Counted from the stretch's first letter, positions 8,078 through 15,992 are shown. The stretch: DNA of 64,000 nt from Anaerolineae bacterium (GCA_019637615.1 JAHBVJ010000028.1:1-64000); one strand, 5' to 3'. Notes: generated by a model not told the origin, from the sequence alone. Translations and numbers: made by a program.

Positions 8078-8172
8078 ATGGATGGCTAGCTTGCGTAATA
8101 GCTAAGGCTCTTGTACCGTCTACTTCATATTTCTATTTCATCAATTTGTGCTGGGAGAGAAGCATTCACATC

Positions 8173-8973
8173 ATGGCAACTTACGTTCCAAAACGGGTGA
8201 TGGTCATCGTTGCCCATCCTGATGATATTGAGTTCTCGTGTGCTGGTACGATTGCGCGTTGGGTCAAAGAAGGCGCAGAAGTCTGCTACGTCCTCTGCAC
8301 CAGCGGCGATGTCGGCATCCTCGATCCAAACATCACCAAGCAGGAAGCCGCCGCCATCCGCGAAGCCGAACAGACCGCCGCTGCCGCCGTCGTCGGCGTC
8401 CATAATGTTGTCTATCTGCGCGAACCGGATGGGATGCTCGAACCCACCATGGCGCTGCGCAAGCGGCTCGTGCGCGAAATTCGTAAATTCCGCCCCGATG
8501 TCCTCATCACGGGCGATCCGCAAGCCTTGTGGTCGGGCGATGGCTACATCAACCACCCTGATCACCGCGCTGCTGCCACCGCTGCCATCGATGCCGTCTT
8601 CCCCGCCGCCGGAATGCCCACGCTGTTCAAGGAATTAGAGCAAGAAGGGCTGACCGCGCACAAAACCTACAAAGTCTACGTGCAAGCGTGGACGGAAAAA
8701 GCCGACACCTATATCAACATCTCCGACTACGTTGACCTCAAGATCGAAGCCCTCCGCCAGCACAAAAGCCAACTCAAGGACTGGGATCCTACCGAAATGG
8801 TCAAACAGTGGGCAGGTGAAACCGCCAAGGGCAAAGAGATGGAGTATGCCGAAGCCTACCGCGTGATCACCTTTCAGGATGCCATCGCCAAGCCAGAAAC
8901 TACCGAAGCTGCCGCTGCTACCGAAGGCGCGACGGCGGGCGCAAGCACTCCAGCCAGCAGTTCCAACGGCTAA
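8173..8973 (+). CDS. PIG-L family zinc deacetylase
   Basis: A 266-residue LmbE/PIG-L protein, a family that removes N-acetyl groups from GlcNAc-containing substrates such as GlcNAc-inositol, GlcNAc-malate (bacillithiol) and chitobiose. The zinc-binding signature AHPDD is at residues 13-17, followed by FSCAGTIARW; the third ligand lies in NHPDHRAAA. The last 25 residues are a low-complexity Ala/Thr tail. I chose ATG 8173 because it is preceded by GGGAGAGAAG and starts right before the conserved core; longer in-frame starts upstream would add unrelated sequence. The next gene is a glycosyltransferase, so a role in glycoconjugate or thiol metabolism is plausible but unproven. Confidence 0.88.
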   Translation: MATYVPKRVMVIVAHPDDIEFSCAGTIARWVKEGAEVCYVLCTSGDVGILDPNITKQEAAAIREAEQTAAAAVVGVHNVVYLREPDGMLEPTMALRKRLVREIRKFRPDVLITGDPQALWSGDGYINHPDHRAAATAAIDAVFPAAGMPTLFKELEQEGLTAHKTYKVYVQAWTEKADTYINISDYVDLKIEALRQHKSQLKDWDPTEMVKQWAGETAKGKEMEYAEAYRVITFQDAIAKPETTEAAAATEGATAGASTPASSSNG

Positions 8974-9092
8974 TTTCACGTCTGATCCAATGCCAAGCCG
9001 GGGTACGCGTTACTTCGGCTTGATCATAGGCGGCACCGCAGCGTTGATCAGCCGTCGTGATTCTCTGCCGCGACTTTGCTACAATTGGCGGC

Positions 9093-10025
9093 ATGATGAC
9101 AGAACTGCTTGCTATTCACCCTGAAACTGTGACCGAACCAATGACCTCAACGCATGGCTTGGTTGTCGCGCTGATTCCCGCCTTCAACGAAGACCGCTTC
9201 ATCGCCAGCGTCATCCTCAAGGCCAAGCGCTACGTAGACGAAGTGATCGTCATTGACGATGGTTCCAGTGACGACACGCCTTATCTTGCCGAGATTACCG
9301 GCGCGACGCTCATCCGCCAGCCGCAGAATCAAGGCAAAGCCGCCGCGCTCAATGTGGGGTTTGCCATCGCGCGCGAACGTAATCCCGCCGCTGTCATCCT
9401 GATCGATGGCGATGGTCAGCAAGATGCCAACGACATCCCGCATCTGCTCAAGCCGATTTTGGCGGGTGAAGCCGATGTCGTAGTCGGCTCCCGCTTCTTG
9501 GATGTCAAGAGCAATACCCCGACATGGCGCGTCGCGGGGCAAAAAGCCTTGACGGTCGCCACCAACATCGCGTCCGGCGTCGAACTCACCGACTCGCAAA
9601 GCGGCTTCCGCGCCATCTCACGGCAAGCGCTGGAAAAATTCAACTTTCGCACGCGCGGCTTTTCCATCGAATCCGAGATGCAGTTCCTGATCAGCCAGCA
9701 CGCCATGAAGGTCGCGGAAGTCGCCATCATCGTCAACTATGACGAAGGCCCCAAGCGCAACCCGATCAAACATGGCCTTCAAGTGCTGAACGGCATCCTG
9801 CGCATGATCGGCATGAATCGCCCGCTGTTCTTTTTCGGTGTCCCCGGTGCGCTGCTCATGCTGGCGGGTCTGGTGCTTGGCTATAACGTGGTCGAGTCGT
9901 ATCGAATCTACAGCGCCCTCGCCACAGGCACCGCCCTGATTGCCATCACGTTGGTCATTAGTGGGCTGCTCTCCCTGTTCACGGGTATAATTCTGCATAC
10001 CATCCGCGCTTATATGCACGATTAA
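9093..10025 (+). CDS. Family 2 glycosyltransferase with C-terminal membrane helices
   Basis: A 310-residue GT-A fold enzyme of the dolichol-phosphate-sugar synthase type, which transfers sugar from a nucleotide donor to a polyprenyl phosphate. VVALIPAFNEDRFI begins the Rossmann-like core, VIVIDDGSSDDT binds the nucleotide, ILIDGDGQQD is the metal-binding DxD region, and DSQSGFRAISRQAL is a typical acceptor-site motif. Two membrane helices follow near the C-terminus (PLFFFGVPGALLMLAGLVLG and TALIAITLVISGLL). I chose the ATG at 9093; a second ATG is at 9096. A TACAAT hexamer ends 7 bases before it, which would give a leaderless message. It overlaps nothing and is followed 4 bases later by the HD-GYP gene. 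Confidence 0.88.
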   Translation: MMTELLAIHPETVTEPMTSTHGLVVALIPAFNEDRFIASVILKAKRYVDEVIVIDDGSSDDTPYLAEITGATLIRQPQNQGKAAALNVGFAIARERNPAAVILIDGDGQQDANDIPHLLKPILAGEADVVVGSRFLDVKSNTPTWRVAGQKALTVATNIASGVELTDSQSGFRAISRQALEKFNFRTRGFSIESEMQFLISQHAMKVAEVAIIVNYDEGPKRNPIKHGLQVLNGILRMIGMNRPLFFFGVPGALLMLAGLVLGYNVVESYRIYSALATGTALIAITLVISGLLSLFTGIILHTIRAYMHD

Positions 10026-10029
10026 CGTT

Positions 10030-11601
10030 ATGGACGCTGCTCGTCCAGCCCAATTTGAACTCCGCCTTGCCGAAGTCATCGCGGCGCTGTCGCTTGCCAC
10101 CGATCTCGGCATGGGGCAGCCGCTGGAATTTGCCCTCCGCTCTTGCATCCTCGCCGTTCGCTTGGGTGATGCCCTCGGCTGGAACGATGAACAACTCCGC
10201 GAGGCGTACTATCAAGCCCTCATGCGTTACATCGGCTGCAACGCCGAAACGCACATGATGGCGGCGTTGTACGGCGATGAACTCTTGCTCCGCAAAGAGA
10301 TCGCGTTGGTCGATAACGCCAACAATATCGAAGTCCTCAGCGTAATCATCCGTCGCATCCGCCAAGCCAATCAGGGCGCGTCGCTGGTCGATGTCACCAA
10401 AGCCATCGTGCGCGGGATCGCAGAATCGCCAGAGCATGTCGTCAAAGCCTTCAGCAGTCACTGCGAAGTAGCGCAGCGCCTGGCAACTCGTCTCGGTTTC
10501 AGCGGGCGGATCGTAGAGGCATTAGGGCAGCTTTACGAGCGTTGGGACGGCAAGGGATTGCCTAACCACGTCAAAGGTGAACATGTCGCGCCTTCCGTGC
10601 TGCTGGTCACGTTGGTGCAAGATGTCGTGCTGTTCTATCAACTCGGTGGCATCGACGCCGCGCTGAATATCGCCCGCGAACGCCGTGGCACGGCCTACGA
10701 ACCGCATATGGTCGATGTTTTCTGCACCCATGCTGCCCAACTGCTACGCGGCTTTGATGACGAGCTAGTCTGGGATCGCGTCTTGGAGATCGAACCTAGT
10801 CAGCGTGTCTATCTGACCAGCGATCAATTCGATCAAGCCTGCGAAGCGATGGCAGATTTTGCCGATTTGAAGTCGCCCTACACGGGTGGACACTCTCGCG
10901 CCGTCGCCTCCCTCGTCAGCACCGCCGCCGATCTTTGCGGCCTGCCCCCATCAGACGTGCTCACACTGCGCCGCGCGGGCTTGCTGCACGATCTCGGCAA
11001 AGTTGGCATCTCGGCTGGCATCTGGACGAAGCAGGGCAAACTCACCGACCGCGAATGGGAGCAAGTTCGCCTCCATCCCTACTACACCGAGCGTGTCCTG
11101 AAAGGCTCTCCCGCCCTCAGCCTGATCGGGAATCTCGCCTCGCTGCATCACGAGCGCTTGGATGGCTCCGGTTACCATCGCGGCGTGATCGGAGCCATGC
11201 TTTCCCCTTCCGCCCGTCTACTAAGCGTCGCCAACGCCTACCAAGCGCTCACCGAAACCCGCCCCCACCGTGATGCCATCTCACCCGACCAAGCCGCCGA
11301 TCACCTTCGTCAGCAAGTTCGCGGAGGGCAGCTCGATAGCGAAGCCGTCAACGCTGTGCTCAACGCCGCCGGACACAGCATCCCGCATCCACGTCGCGAT
11401 CTAACGGCTGGCCTCAGCGAACGCGAACTCGAAGTCTTGCGTCTCGTCGCGCGCGGAAACAGTATGAAGCAGATCGCGCAACTCCTCGTGATCTCGCCCA
11501 AAACCGTCGATAACCACATCCAGCGCATCTACGAGAAGATCGGCGTTTCCACCCGCGCCGCCGCTACCCTCTTCGCCATCGAACGCAACCTCCTCAGTTG
11601 A
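10030..11601 (+). CDS. HD-GYP domain protein fused to a LuxR-type DNA-binding domain
   Basis: A 523-residue protein. The N-terminal half (about 1-240) looks like a degenerate HD-GYP repeat (it still shows YERWDGKGLPNHVKG). The second half has the catalytic HD motif (LLHDLGKVGI, about residue 320) and HHERLDGSGYHRG (about 370), where the usual GYP is GYH. HD-GYP enzymes hydrolyse cyclic di-GMP. The last 60 residues (about 460-521) are a clear LuxR/FixJ helix-turn-helix (LSERELEVLRLVARGNSMKQ, then KTVDNHIQRIYEKIGV). The fusion suggests a one-component regulator in which nucleotide binding or hydrolysis controls transcription. It is 4 bases after the glycosyltransferase gene and likely cotranscribed. 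Confidence 0.88.
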   Translation: MDAARPAQFELRLAEVIAALSLATDLGMGQPLEFALRSCILAVRLGDALGWNDEQLREAYYQALMRYIGCNAETHMMAALYGDELLLRKEIALVDNANNIEVLSVIIRRIRQANQGASLVDVTKAIVRGIAESPEHVVKAFSSHCEVAQRLATRLGFSGRIVEALGQLYERWDGKGLPNHVKGEHVAPSVLLVTLVQDVVLFYQLGGIDAALNIARERRGTAYEPHMVDVFCTHAAQLLRGFDDELVWDRVLEIEPSQRVYLTSDQFDQACEAMADFADLKSPYTGGHSRAVASLVSTAADLCGLPPSDVLTLRRAGLLHDLGKVGISAGIWTKQGKLTDREWEQVRLHPYYTERVLKGSPALSLIGNLASLHHERLDGSGYHRGVIGAMLSPSARLLSVANAYQALTETRPHRDAISPDQAADHLRQQVRGGQLDSEAVNAVLNAAGHSIPHPRRDLTAGLSERELEVLRLVARGNSMKQIAQLLVISPKTVDNHIQRIYEKIGVSTRAAATLFAIERNLLS

Positions 11602-11620
11602 CGGATTTTTGTGGTTCCCA

Positions 11621-12715
11621 CTACTTAATGCCCCAAATAGTGACCAACCCACCTGAGCTGCCAGCCGCGGCGAGGACAGTTCCGCTTGGGTCAAAACTAA
11701 CCGTATACACCATCCCTCCAAATTCCTCTTGTAATACAGTTAACTCGCTACCGTTTTTCATGTCCCACAGCCGAATCGTGCCATCATCTCCCACAGACGC
11801 CAGGATTTCTCCTGATGGGTGAAATGAGATGCCGTTAACACCGCCTTCGGGGTGTTTCACAGTTAGAAGCGATTTCTTGCCTTGAACGTCCCACAGTATT
11901 ATCGTTCCGTCGCTGCTTGCTGAGGCCAGATAAGTGCCATCGGGGCTAAACACAACCTGCTTGATATTGAGCGTTTGCCCTTGAAATGTGGCAACTTCAT
12001 TAGCTGTTTTAACATCATAGATACGCACAACACCAGCTTGTTGTGCCAGCAAGTCCCCTCCACTGCCCGACGCTAACAGAGTTCCATCGGGGTTAAATGC
12101 AACCGTCCATACTCTTGCTTCGGTTCCTTGCCAGTCATGGCGCAAAGTGCCAGTTTGGATGTCCCAAAGTTGAACCAAACCCACATTGTGGTTGTTATCA
12201 ATTTGGGCACATGAAGTTGCCAGTAATGTTCCTTGAGGATTAAAGTCCACATCGATCATCTCGTTAAAAAGACAGCCAGAATTTTTGAGTTCAAAGAGTT
12301 CTTTTTGTTGCGCAATATCCCAAATCACTGTTTCGCCTAGTGCATTTGCAAATGCTAGCTTGCTGCCATCAGGACTAACTGCCAGCTTGGTGATACCCTG
12401 TCCTTTGCCATTTACCAGCACGCGTTGCGTGCCCGTGCGAATATCCCATAAGCGAATTGAATTGTCAGGAAGCTGACTGCCAGTTAGCAGCGTGTTACTG
12501 CTGTTACCGAAGCTTAATGTGTCTATATTGCCTATTTTGTCAGCGCGTAGAGTATTGAGTAGCTTGATCTGTGTTGCATTTTGCGGAGAGATAACTTGAA
12601 TGCTGTTTGAAGATGATAAAGGTGAGCCACATGCAGCAAGAAATAAGAAAATAAGAATGGATGACAGCGTAAAACGCTTATGCTCAGAGGTTATACTTGA
12701 TCGTGACATCGCCAT
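11621..12715 (-). CDS. WD40-repeat lipoprotein
   Basis: A 364-residue secreted protein. The N-terminus has a basic start, a hydrophobic segment and a lipobox (FLFLAACGSP), so it should be lipid-anchored after cleavage before the Cys. The remainder is about seven WD40 units, for instance VAFNPDGTLLASGSGGD, VVFSPDGTYLASASSDGTI, SFHPSGEILASVGDDGTIRL and SFDPSGTVLAAAG, forming a beta-propeller used for protein binding. No catalytic domain is present. It is convergent with the HD-GYP gene, leaving 19 bases between the stops. Codon use looks more AT-rich than its neighbours. The start is ATG 12715, with an in-frame ATG two codons later. Confidence 0.85.
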   Translation of the reverse strand: MAMSRSSITSEHKRFTLSSILIFLFLAACGSPLSSSNSIQVISPQNATQIKLLNTLRADKIGNIDTLSFGNSSNTLLTGSQLPDNSIRLWDIRTGTQRVLVNGKGQGITKLAVSPDGSKLAFANALGETVIWDIAQQKELFELKNSGCLFNEMIDVDFNPQGTLLATSCAQIDNNHNVGLVQLWDIQTGTLRHDWQGTEARVWTVAFNPDGTLLASGSGGDLLAQQAGVVRIYDVKTANEVATFQGQTLNIKQVVFSPDGTYLASASSDGTIILWDVQGKKSLLTVKHPEGGVNGISFHPSGEILASVGDDGTIRLWDMKNGSELTVLQEEFGGMVYTVSFDPSGTVLAAAGSSGGLVTIWGIK

Positions 12716-12944
12716 TCATTCCATTTCATTTTCAAACACAATATTCGGGTTAGCAATTTGAGCCTTTGATTATGTGAAACTCATTATAGTGTAGCTAAGA
12801 GGCTGCTACGCATACACCACCTCAAAATGACGAATCCCCAGAATAGGGAAAACTCCTCATGACTTGCCTCGCCTCCTGACCTATCCTGTCTACATAACGA
12901 AATGCTAGACGCTGTGCGAAGAAACCGACATCACCACCAGTTTT

Positions 12945-12975
12945 ACTTAGCACTCACACCTAGCACTTAGCACTT
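12945..12975 (+). repeat. Heptamer tandem repeat, copy 3 (before first SnoaL-like gene)
   Basis: Units ACTTAGC, ACTCAC (one base short), ACCTAGC, ACTTAGC and partial ACTT. It is immediately followed by CTTCAGGAGG, the ribosome-binding site of the gene at 12992. It is the most degenerate of the clear copies. Confidence 0.75.
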
Positions 12976-12991
12976 CTTCAGGAGGCACATC

Positions 12992-13429
12992 ATGTCCGCA
13001 GAACAAACAGAACAAAACAAAGACCTTATCCGCCGTTGGGTTGCCGCTGGTTGGAACAGTGGGGATTACGCCCTCGTAGATACCAACTACGCGCCCGACT
13101 ACTTCATCCACGATCCCAACACACCGGGCTTCGCGGGTGGTCGCGCTGCCTTCAAGCAGTACATCAACACCCTGCGCACTGCGCTGCCAGATGTCAACAT
13201 GACCATCGAAGACATGCTGGCGGATGGTGACAAGATCGTGTGGCGTTTCACCGTGCGCGCCACGCATAACGGCCCCCTGCTCGGTATTCCCGCTACGGGC
13301 AAGTACGCAGCCGTGACAGGCATCGTGATTAGCCGCTTCGATAGTAACGGACTGTGGGCGGAAGATTGGGTCAACTGGGATGCGCTCGGCCTCTTGCAGC
13401 AGATTGGTGTCGTACCTAGCGCGGCCTAA
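12992..13429 (+). CDS. SnoaL-like ester cyclase-family protein, copy A
   Basis: A 145-residue protein of the SnoaL-like polyketide cyclase/ester cyclase family (NTF2-like cone fold). Typical features are NKDLIRRWVAAGWNSGDY at the start, HDPNTPGFAGGRAAFKQYI, DVNMTIEDMLADGDKIVWRF and the C-terminal WAEDWVNWDALGLLQQIGVV. Bacterial members outside polyketide clusters are mostly uncharacterised small-molecule-binding or hydrolytic proteins. The ATG follows CAGGAGGCACATC. Copy B at 13597 is about two-thirds identical by eye and follows 168 bases later. Confidence 0.85.
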   Translation: MSAEQTEQNKDLIRRWVAAGWNSGDYALVDTNYAPDYFIHDPNTPGFAGGRAAFKQYINTLRTALPDVNMTIEDMLADGDKIVWRFTVRATHNGPLLGIPATGKYAAVTGIVISRFDSNGLWAEDWVNWDALGLLQQIGVVPSAA

Positions 13430-13437
13430 TACGTTAT

Positions 13438-13469
13438 GGGCGGGGTCTGTCAGCACACGCCGCCCTTTT
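13438..13469 (+). terminator. Terminator after SnoaL copy A
   Basis: GGGCGG...GTCTGTCAGCAC...CCGCCC forms a GC-rich hairpin (13438-13446 with 13457-13465, one mismatch) followed by TTTT. The same hairpin, with nearly the same loop, recurs after copy B, so the gene and its terminator were duplicated together. Confidence 0.8.
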
Positions 13470-13548
13470 CCAACCAAACGTCTTATTCAACCCTTTCCTA
13501 GGCGCTGTCCACGATTTTCCGTCATCACGCGGCACACAAATCGCATGG

Positions 13549-13580
13549 ACTCAGCACTAAGGACTAAGCACTCAGCACTT
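13549..13580 (+). repeat. Heptamer tandem repeat, copy 4 (before second SnoaL-like gene)
   Basis: Units ACTCAGC, ACTAAGG, ACTAAGC, ACTCAGC and partial ACTT, followed at once by TCTTAGGAGG, the ribosome-binding site of the gene at 13597. Preceded by CGCATGG, as is the copy at 14260. Confidence 0.88.
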
Positions 13581-13596
13581 TCTTAGGAGGTATTTC

Positions 13597-14025
13597 ATGT
13601 CCGCAGAACAAAACAAAGCCATCATTCGTCGTTGGGTAGAATTCGGCTGGAACAAGGGTGACGTGTCGATAGCGGACGACATCCTAGACCCCACCTACAT
13701 GATCCACGATCCGAGCGCCCCCAACTTCGCTGGTGGGATTCCTGCTTTTAAAGCCTACGTGACGAACATTCTCACGGGTCTGCCAGACCTCCACTTCACC
13801 ATCGAAGACTTGCTGGCAGATGGCGACAAAGTGATCTGGCGCTTCAAGGGGCAGGGCACCCACACCGGATCGCTGATGGGTATCCCGCCGACGGGCAAGA
13901 AAGGCACGGTCACGGGCATCATCATCACGCGCTTCACCGCTACGGGCAAAATCGTGGAAGATTGGATCAACTGGGATACGCTCGGTCTCTTGCAGCAAAT
14001 CGGTGTCATCCCTACCCTTGCCTAA
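13597..14025 (+). CDS. SnoaL-like ester cyclase-family protein, copy B
   Basis: A 142-residue paralogue of the gene at 12992. Shared signatures are NKAIIRRWVEFGWNKGDVS, MIHDPSAPNFAGGIPAFKAY, DLHFTIEDLLADGDKVIWRF and EDWINWDTLGLLQQIGVI. The conserved Asp/His and Trp residues that line the cone-shaped pocket in this family are kept in both copies, so both are probably functional. The ATG is preceded by TTAGGAGGTATTTC. The heptamer array, gene and terminator hairpin are repeated as one unit, which points to a local tandem duplication followed by divergence. Confidence 0.85.
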   Translation: MSAEQNKAIIRRWVEFGWNKGDVSIADDILDPTYMIHDPSAPNFAGGIPAFKAYVTNILTGLPDLHFTIEDLLADGDKVIWRFKGQGTHTGSLMGIPPTGKKGTVTGIIITRFTATGKIVEDWINWDTLGLLQQIGVIPTLA

Positions 14026-14033
14026 CACGACAT

Positions 14034-14061
14034 GGGCGGCGTCTGTCAGCACACGCCGCCC
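14034..14061 (+). terminator. Terminator hairpin after SnoaL copy B
   Basis: GGGCGGCGT (14034-14042) pairs with ACGCCGCCC (14053-14061) around CTGTCAGCAC. It lacks the T tract that follows copy A's hairpin, so termination may depend on the additional palindromes just downstream. Confidence 0.6.
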
Positions 14062-14065
14062 AGTA

Positions 14066-14087
14066 CGGACGCCTCATGAGGCGTCCG
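14066..14087. repeat. 22-bp perfect palindrome
   Basis: CGGACGCCTCA (14066-14076) is followed without spacer by its exact reverse complement TGAGGCGTCCG (14077-14087). It sits between the terminator hairpin of SnoaL copy B and a REP-like element. It could extrude as a hairpin or act as a protein site; no function can be assigned. Confidence 0.8.
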
Positions 14088-14099
14088 CTGATTTGGTCT

Positions 14100-14152
14100 G
14101 AGTCCCATTCGGGACTTCGTTCTCTGAGCCTGACGTTGAAACGTCAGGCGGC
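14100..14152 (+). repeat. REP-like two-hairpin element, copy 1
   Basis: A 53-base unit with two hairpins: GTCCC (14102-14106) with GGGAC (14111-14115), then after CTTCGTTCTCTGA a second stem GCCTGACGTT (14128-14137) with AACGTCAGGC (14140-14149). The copy at 15940 has exactly the same length and layout; loops differ but stems and the connecting sequence are kept, as expected of REP/BIME-like elements. The rest of the 14026-14391 gap holds a heptamer copy and no gene that I can support. Confidence 0.8.
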
Positions 14153-14259
14153 GTTGCCAACCCGACTCCGCGCCGTTCCATCAATGCTCTGCCAATTTCC
14201 TCCAACCCACTTTTCCCGCGCTGCCTTTCCCCTCACAACATAGCCTACAACTCGCATGG

Positions 14260-14291
14260 ACTTAGCACTAAGGACTAAGCACTCAGCACTA
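14260..14291 (+). repeat. Heptamer tandem repeat, copy 5 (before homocysteine methyltransferase gene)
   Basis: Units ACTTAGC, ACTAAGG, ACTAAGC, ACTCAGC and partial ACTAT, preceded by CGCATGG. It lies about 100 bases upstream of the gene at 14392, so here it is not adjacent to the ribosome-binding site. Confidence 0.88.
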
Positions 14292-14391
14292 TCCTCTTTC
14301 GTGTCAAATATGAGGTAAGATCGCTTCAGTCGCGTAAATCTATGTTCCACGTGCATCAACGGACACGGCGCGACGGAAAGTATCTGACCTC

Positions 14392-15273
14392 ATGAGCAAA
14401 CTACACGATCTTCTGACCACCAACCCCGTCATCCTAGCCGATGGCGCGATGGGCACACAGCTCTTTGCGCGCGGCCTTGAATCTGGCATGTCTCCCGAAC
14501 TCTGGAATATCGAGCATCCTGACCGCGTGATGGATGTACATCGCAGTTATGCTGAAGCAGGCACGCAAATGCTGCTCACCAACAGCTTCGGCGGGACGCG
14601 TTTCCGTCTCGCGCTGCACAAATTCGAAGGCCGCGTCTACGAATTCAACCGCGCCGCCGCCGAGATCACGCGTAATGCTGTCCAAGATGTCCCGCATATC
14701 GTCTTGATAGGCGGTTCTGTCGGGCCATCCGGCGAACTCCTCGAACCGCTCGGCACGCTCACCTTTGATGAGGCCGTTGATGGTTTCGCGGAACAAGCTA
14801 CCGCGCTCCGTGATGGCGGCGTCGATTATTTTCAGGTCGAAACCATGAGCGCGTTGGAAGAAGTCGAAGCTGCTATCAAGGGCATCCGCCGCGTCTCCGA
14901 TCTGCCCATCGTGGCGACCATGAGCTTCGACACCAACCGCCGCACCATGATGGGCATCAAGCCGGAGATCGCCGCCCACAAACTTCCCGAACTCGGCGCG
15001 GATGTCATCGGCGCGAACTGCGGGACGGGCGTCCCCGACAATCTCTTCGTGCTAGAGCAAATGGCGAAGGCCAATCCGAACGCGATCCTGTTCGTCAAGA
15101 GCAACGCGGGTGTCCCTCAGTACAAAGGCGGCGAACTCATCTACAACGGCACGCCTGAAGTCATGGCGGATTACGCTGTCGAAGCCCGCAATCTCGGTGC
15201 GCGCATCATCGGCGCGTGCTGTGGCAGTTCGCCCGCTCATCTCGCGGCGATGCGGGAACGGCTCGGCCTGTGA
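14392..15273 (+). CDS. Homocysteine S-methyltransferase-family protein (betaine-homocysteine methyltransferase type)
   Basis: A 293-residue stand-alone homocysteine-binding barrel, as in BHMT, MmuM and the N-terminal module of MetH. It transfers a methyl group to homocysteine using zinc. ILADGAMGTQLFARG opens the barrel; GANCGTG (about residue 209) and GACCGSS (about 274-275) supply the three zinc-binding cysteines. The methyl donor cannot be told from sequence. No cobalamin or folate domain is fused, so the donor is either a small molecule or a separate corrinoid protein. The stop overlaps the GTG start of the next gene (GTGA), indicating translational coupling with a DUF1638 protein, a family often found with corrinoid methyltransferases. 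Confidence 0.88.
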   Translation: MSKLHDLLTTNPVILADGAMGTQLFARGLESGMSPELWNIEHPDRVMDVHRSYAEAGTQMLLTNSFGGTRFRLALHKFEGRVYEFNRAAAEITRNAVQDVPHIVLIGGSVGPSGELLEPLGTLTFDEAVDGFAEQATALRDGGVDYFQVETMSALEEVEAAIKGIRRVSDLPIVATMSFDTNRRTMMGIKPEIAAHKLPELGADVIGANCGTGVPDNLFVLEQMAKANPNAILFVKSNAGVPQYKGGELIYNGTPEVMADYAVEARNLGARIIGACCGSSPAHLAAMRERLGL

Positions 15274-15872
15274 AACCCTTGCTGCTGATCGCCTGCGGAG
15301 CTTTAGCCCGCGAAGTGATCGCGCTGCGCGAAAAGCACGCGTGGGATGCGGACATCGTCTGCGTCCCCGCCATCTTCCATAACACGCCGTCCAAGATCGC
15401 GCCCGCCGTCGAAAAACGCATCCTTGCCCTGCGCGCCCAATATCAGCGTATCATCGTCGTCTATGGCGATTGCGGCACCAACGGCGATCTCGATTCTGCG
15501 CTTGCACGTCTCGGCGTCGAGCGCATCAGCGGCCCCCATTGCTTCGAGCAGTATGGCGGCGCACTTCACGATCAACATATGGCGGAGACTCCCGGCACGT
15601 ACTTTCTCTCGGATTTTCTTGTCCGCCACTTCGATAAACTCGTCTGGCACAGCCTCGGCTTGGATCGCTACCCGCATCTCCGCGATGACTACTTCGGCAA
15701 CTATCAGCAGGTCGTCTACCTCGCCCAGACCGACGATCCCGACTTGGTATCCCGCGCCGAACACGCCGCCGCCAAACTCGGCTTACCCCTCCAAATCGCC
15801 CACGTCGGCTACGGCGAACTCGAACAACGTCTCCTTGCTGCCATAAAGCAATCTGTCAATGGCTTGGGTTAG
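15270..15872 (+). CDS. DUF1638 family protein
   Basis: A 200-residue protein beginning with GTG at 15270, which overlaps the stop of the methyltransferase gene by four bases. LLLIACGALAREVIAL at the N-terminus and IIVVYGDCGTNGDLD (about residues 59-73) are typical of DUF1638; conserved Cys residues (LLIACGAL, GDCGT, GPHCFE) may bind a metal or cofactor. DUF1638 has no settled function but occurs repeatedly beside corrinoid-dependent methyltransferases. The coupled arrangement here supports a joint role in methyl transfer to or from homocysteine. It is the last gene of this two-gene unit. Confidence 0.8.
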   Translation: MKPLLLIACGALAREVIALREKHAWDADIVCVPAIFHNTPSKIAPAVEKRILALRAQYQRIIVVYGDCGTNGDLDSALARLGVERISGPHCFEQYGGALHDQHMAETPGTYFLSDFLVRHFDKLVWHSLGLDRYPHLRDDYFGNYQQVVYLAQTDDPDLVSRAEHAAAKLGLPLQIAHVGYGELEQRLLAAIKQSVNGLG

Positions 15873-15939
15873 TTGCCCTAACCTGAACTCCGAAAAACCA
15901 ATCACCATTGCTTACAAAATTACCTATTGTGATTCTGGT

Positions 15940-15992
15940 GAGTCCCGTCAGGGACTTCGTTCTCTGAGCCTGACGCTTCAGCGTCGGGCGGC
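15940..15992 (+). repeat. REP-like two-hairpin element, copy 2
   Basis: Same 53-base layout as the copy at 14100: GTCCC/GGGAC, linker CTTCGTTCTCTGA, then GCCTGACGC with GCGTCGGGC. The loop bases differ (GTCA for ATTC, TTCA for the second loop) while stems are preserved. It lies in the 633-base gap 15873-16505, which otherwise holds a promoter and a possible structured RNA. Confidence 0.8.
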
